Source of the DNA: Spirochaetia bacterium
GTDB lineage: Bacteria; Spirochaetota; Spirochaetia; Treponematales; Treponemataceae
Assembly: GCA_900769985.1 (NCBI GenBank)
Contig: CAAGIS010000235.1
Coordinates: 1 to 33,407 of the forward strand
Direction of reading: 5' to 3'
DNA length: 33,407 nucleotides
A program made the position numbers and the translations under genes. Shown in pieces: positions 33,036-33,407 of the stretch. Position 1 is the first letter of the stretch. Each line of letters begins with the position of its first letter. A model generated the notes under the pieces. The model saw only the letters and a program-made list of their open reading frames with translations, was not told the origin of the DNA and did no database searches.

Positions 33036-33304
33036 CCAAACCGCACACAGAGTTTTGCCCCTCACAAAACTCGCAGCACGAGCTAAACCCCTGCTAGTAA
33101 CCACTCCGAAATTTACAACTACAAAAGCCTAAACGCACACAGAGTTTTGCCCCTGCAAAACTCGTGGCGCGAGCTAAATCCATGCCAGTAAACAACTCGA
33201 AATTTACAACTACACCCCTAAACGCCCATAGAGAATTGCTCCGCAATTCTCTATGGGCGAGCTAAACCCATGTTAGTAGGCAGATAGAAATTTACCACGG
33301 AAAT
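33036..33304. repeat. Three tandem ~90-bp units, each with a different hairpin
   Basis: Units begin at 33036, 33128 and 33217 (spacing 92 and 89 bp). Each has a CC(T/A)AA lead, a hairpin, then the shared GAGCTAAA-CC-TG--AGTA segment and a GAAATTTAC-AC tail. The hairpin stems differ in sequence yet still pair: GAGTTTTG/CAAAACTC (33050-33072), GAGTTTTGC/GCAAAACTC (33142-33163), and a perfect 17-bp stem with a 3-nt loop (33223-33259). Changing stems with preserved pairing suggest that folding, not sequence, is kept. Encodes no protein I can support. Confidence 0.7.
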
Positions 33305-33407
33305 CAATTTTCATGTAAAACAGAACAAAGTTTAGAGGGATTCATAAGGCATTGAAACATTATTCCGTTCAAGGCAGATTTTGATGATGTTGCAGCTTTG
33401 TGAATTC

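Noticed and set aside
32898..33104. Minus-strand 68-codon open frame
   Set aside because: It starts inside the hairpin repeat array, has no Shine-Dalgarno and resembles no protein; its hydrophobicity reflects composition.
33036..33304. Integron attC sites (Treponema denticola carries a chromosomal integron)
   Set aside because: The hairpins are flanked by CTAAACG and CGAGCTAAA; neither strand gives the required GTTRRRY core paired with RYYYAAC, and there are no cassette-sized genes between the units.
33036..33304. CRISPR array
   Set aside because: Only three units, about 90 bp each, repeats not identical and no spacer-like unique segments or cas genes.

Overview
The window looks like a chromosomal segment of a treponeme-type spirochaete, probably a host-associated Treponema (medium confidence, from gene content only). 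The evidence is AT-rich DNA, several lipoproteins with spirochaete-style lipoboxes, fibronectin-III surface lipoproteins, an unusual soluble chemoreceptor-like protein next to CheD, a MinD/FlhG-like ATPase, long poly-G tracts of the kind linked to phase variation in Treponema, and a TrpXYZ-type ABC transporter. No rRNA, phage, transposase or CRISPR array was seen. Region 1-2500 (minus strand) is accessory. It holds the 3' part of a DUF4143 ATPase without its P-loop half, joined out of frame to a scrap of a restriction-endonuclease-like gene, then an intact AlbA/Schlafen-like regulator whose promoter carries four short repeats spaced one helical turn apart. Region 2700-5110 is built around initiator tRNA. 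Two identical tRNA-fMet genes, each with its own promoter, form a perfect 118-bp inverted repeat around a lipoprotein with an in-frame G9 tract and a GH16 beta-glucanase lipoprotein. A third, 3'-terminal tRNA piece ends a dense multi-hairpin element just to the right. Region 5100-7550 has a REC/degenerate-GGDEF/EAL c-di-GMP phosphodiesterase with a second G9 tract in its leader. Region 7590-14750 (minus) is metabolic: a metY-cysK sulfur operon with paired operator-like palindromes, a three-gene ABC importer, and glmS. Region 14795-22612 (minus) is a close-packed envelope operon: a 1.4-kresidue FN3 lipoprotein, a second FN3 lipoprotein, a small lipocalin-like lipoprotein and a beta-barrel-like exported protein. 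Region 22861-27330 holds a chemoreceptor-like protein with a CheZ-like DxxxQ motif plus CheD, a MinD-like ATPase, and an ECF-like membrane pair. Region 27330-31400 encodes the TrkA-TrkH potassium system and a DRE-TIM aldolase. The right end has a small membrane protein, an MNT/HEPN pair, and three tandem hairpin repeats of about 90 bp. How the parts relate: sulfur and amino-acid supply (metY, cysK, ABC importer) sit next to cell-wall precursor synthesis (glmS) and a surface lipoprotein operon. Several genes (minD-like, Gx transporter, trkA) appear to have their -10 boxes only 6-8 bp from the ATG and no Shine-Dalgarno sequence, which suggests leaderless transcripts. The most unusual parts are the inverted fMet-tRNA pair with its adjoining hairpin element, the two G9 tracts, and the terminal hairpin repeats.
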